From NCBI GenBank assembly GCA_945862035.1, contig CAMAXB010000226.1, forward strand, positions 1 to 5,196: a stretch of DNA of 5,196 nucleotides, written 5' to 3'. A model generated the notes under the pieces. It saw only the letters and a list, made by a program, of their open reading frames with translations, did no database searches and was not told where the DNA came from. The position numbers and the translations under genes are program-made. This stretch comes from Opitutus sp. GAS368. Lineage in GTDB: Bacteria > Verrucomicrobiota > Verrucomicrobiia > Opitutales > Opitutaceae. Below are positions 4,833-5,196 of the stretch, one piece after another. How positions within the stretch are numbered: position 1 is the stretch's first letter; each line of letters opens with the position of its first letter.

Positions 4833-5196
4833 GCTGGGGAGAGGATTCACACCGCACCGCCCCTGCAAATCCGAATTTTCCACCCAGGAATGCGCGGGGG
4901 CTGCTGTGGGGACAACGGAGTGGAGGGGCGGGGTGGCTGCGGGGGGTTGGGGTTCGCGTGGGGCACGGCAATCGTGTAGACACCGCGTGGTCGGTCGGCC
5001 GGTCGGCTCTCTTCCCGCGGATCGGCCGGAAGGAAGCCACCGGGCCAGCGGCGGCGCATCAGACCAACTCAGCGCAGGGTTTACTCAAGCAGGCTCTGCC
5101 GCCCCGCGACGGGAGTACGTCGGGATTCCTCCCTTCCCGCCTCAAACGGAACGCTTAAATGGGGTGCCCGTGCCGGTCGCGGGCGGGGCGGCCTCG
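4833..5196. other. Non-coding stretch upstream of the asparaginase; no gene supported
   Basis: No frame here on either strand shows a recognisable domain, signal peptide or convincing start. The stretch should hold the asparaginase promoter on the minus strand. The only A/T-rich patch (about 4867-4880) lies 35-48 bases ahead of the start, but I cannot pair it with a convincing -35 box. A short TCGG tandem (4991-5006, third unit CCGG) is present. The last bases could belong to a gene beyond the window edge, but too little is visible to call it. Confidence 0.6.
4896..4963 (+). other. G-run cluster with G-quadruplex potential
   Basis: The plus strand carries seven runs of four or more G: 4896-4900, 4908-4911, 4925-4928, 4930-4933, 4941-4946, 4949-4952 and 4960-4963. 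The last five are separated by 1, 7, 2 and 7 bases, which meets the standard G3+ N1-7 quadruplex pattern. It lies 64-131 bases upstream of the asparaginase start, on the template strand for that gene. The pattern is direct; folding and function are inference, and G-rich DNA favours chance occurrences. Confidence 0.6.

Noticed and set aside
3438..4979. A plus-strand open frame of about 513 codons across the convergent gap and the asparaginase
   Set aside because: It overlaps two well-supported genes and the repeat arrays, and its translation is compositionally odd with no domain. The opposite strand encodes an intact asparaginase.
4991..5006. TCGG tandem (four 4-bp units, one mismatch)
   Set aside because: Too short to stand out in GC-rich sequence, and no related copy is seen elsewhere in the window.
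4958..5158. Small plus-strand frame of 66 codons upstream of the asparaginase
   Set aside because: No domain, signal peptide, ribosome site or codon pattern supports it, and it overlaps the G-rich leader.
5159..5196. An ATG at 5159 near the right edge as a possible start of a plus-strand gene, or the TAA on the minus strand at 5157-5155 as the end of another gene
   Set aside because: Only about 13 codons are visible in either case, with no recognisable sequence.

Overview
The window is GC-rich DNA carrying four protein genes and three repeat-bearing intergenic stretches. The protein families point to Verrucomicrobiota, most likely Opitutaceae: a large secreted cytochrome with a HEAT-like region and a CxxCH domain, a secreted ThuA-like protein, and a secreted DUF2264 protein. 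None of the three visible gene starts has a Shine-Dalgarno sequence, which fits a PVC-type bacterium. The taxonomic call is inference, since no rRNA or marker gene is present.

Layout from left to right. Positions 1-834 (+) hold the C-terminal part of a c-type cytochrome whose start lies outside the window. Positions 835-1095 are non-coding, with a GC-rich nested inverted repeat and an array of 7-bp units. Positions 1096-2034 (+) encode an exported ThuA-like protein. Positions 2035-2274 are non-coding and hold two inverted repeats. Positions 2275-3516 (+) encode an exported DUF2264 protein. Positions 3517-3734 separate convergent genes and are almost wholly structured: a TTTGAGA-type 7-bp array, a perfect 8-bp GC stem-loop, and a long pyrimidine 7-bp array with an inverted purine arm. 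Positions 3735-4832 (-) encode a type II (periplasmic) L-asparaginase. Positions 4833-5196 have no supported gene and contain a G-run cluster upstream of the asparaginase.

The three plus-strand genes probably belong to one theme, periplasmic carbohydrate or glycoside oxidation and breakdown with electrons passed to a heme c domain. Each is preceded or followed by 240-260 bp of non-coding DNA, so they need not form a single operon. The asparaginase is a stand-alone nitrogen-scavenging gene on the opposite strand.

The least ordinary material is between the genes. Two intergenic regions carry 7-bp-periodic sequence built on TCTGAGA/TTTGAGA and, in the second, on TTCTCCC. A 17-bp element of the first array recurs as an exact reverse complement in the second, so the pair brackets the ThuA and DUF2264 genes. 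I see no CRISPR array, transposase, tRNA, rRNA or defence system here.
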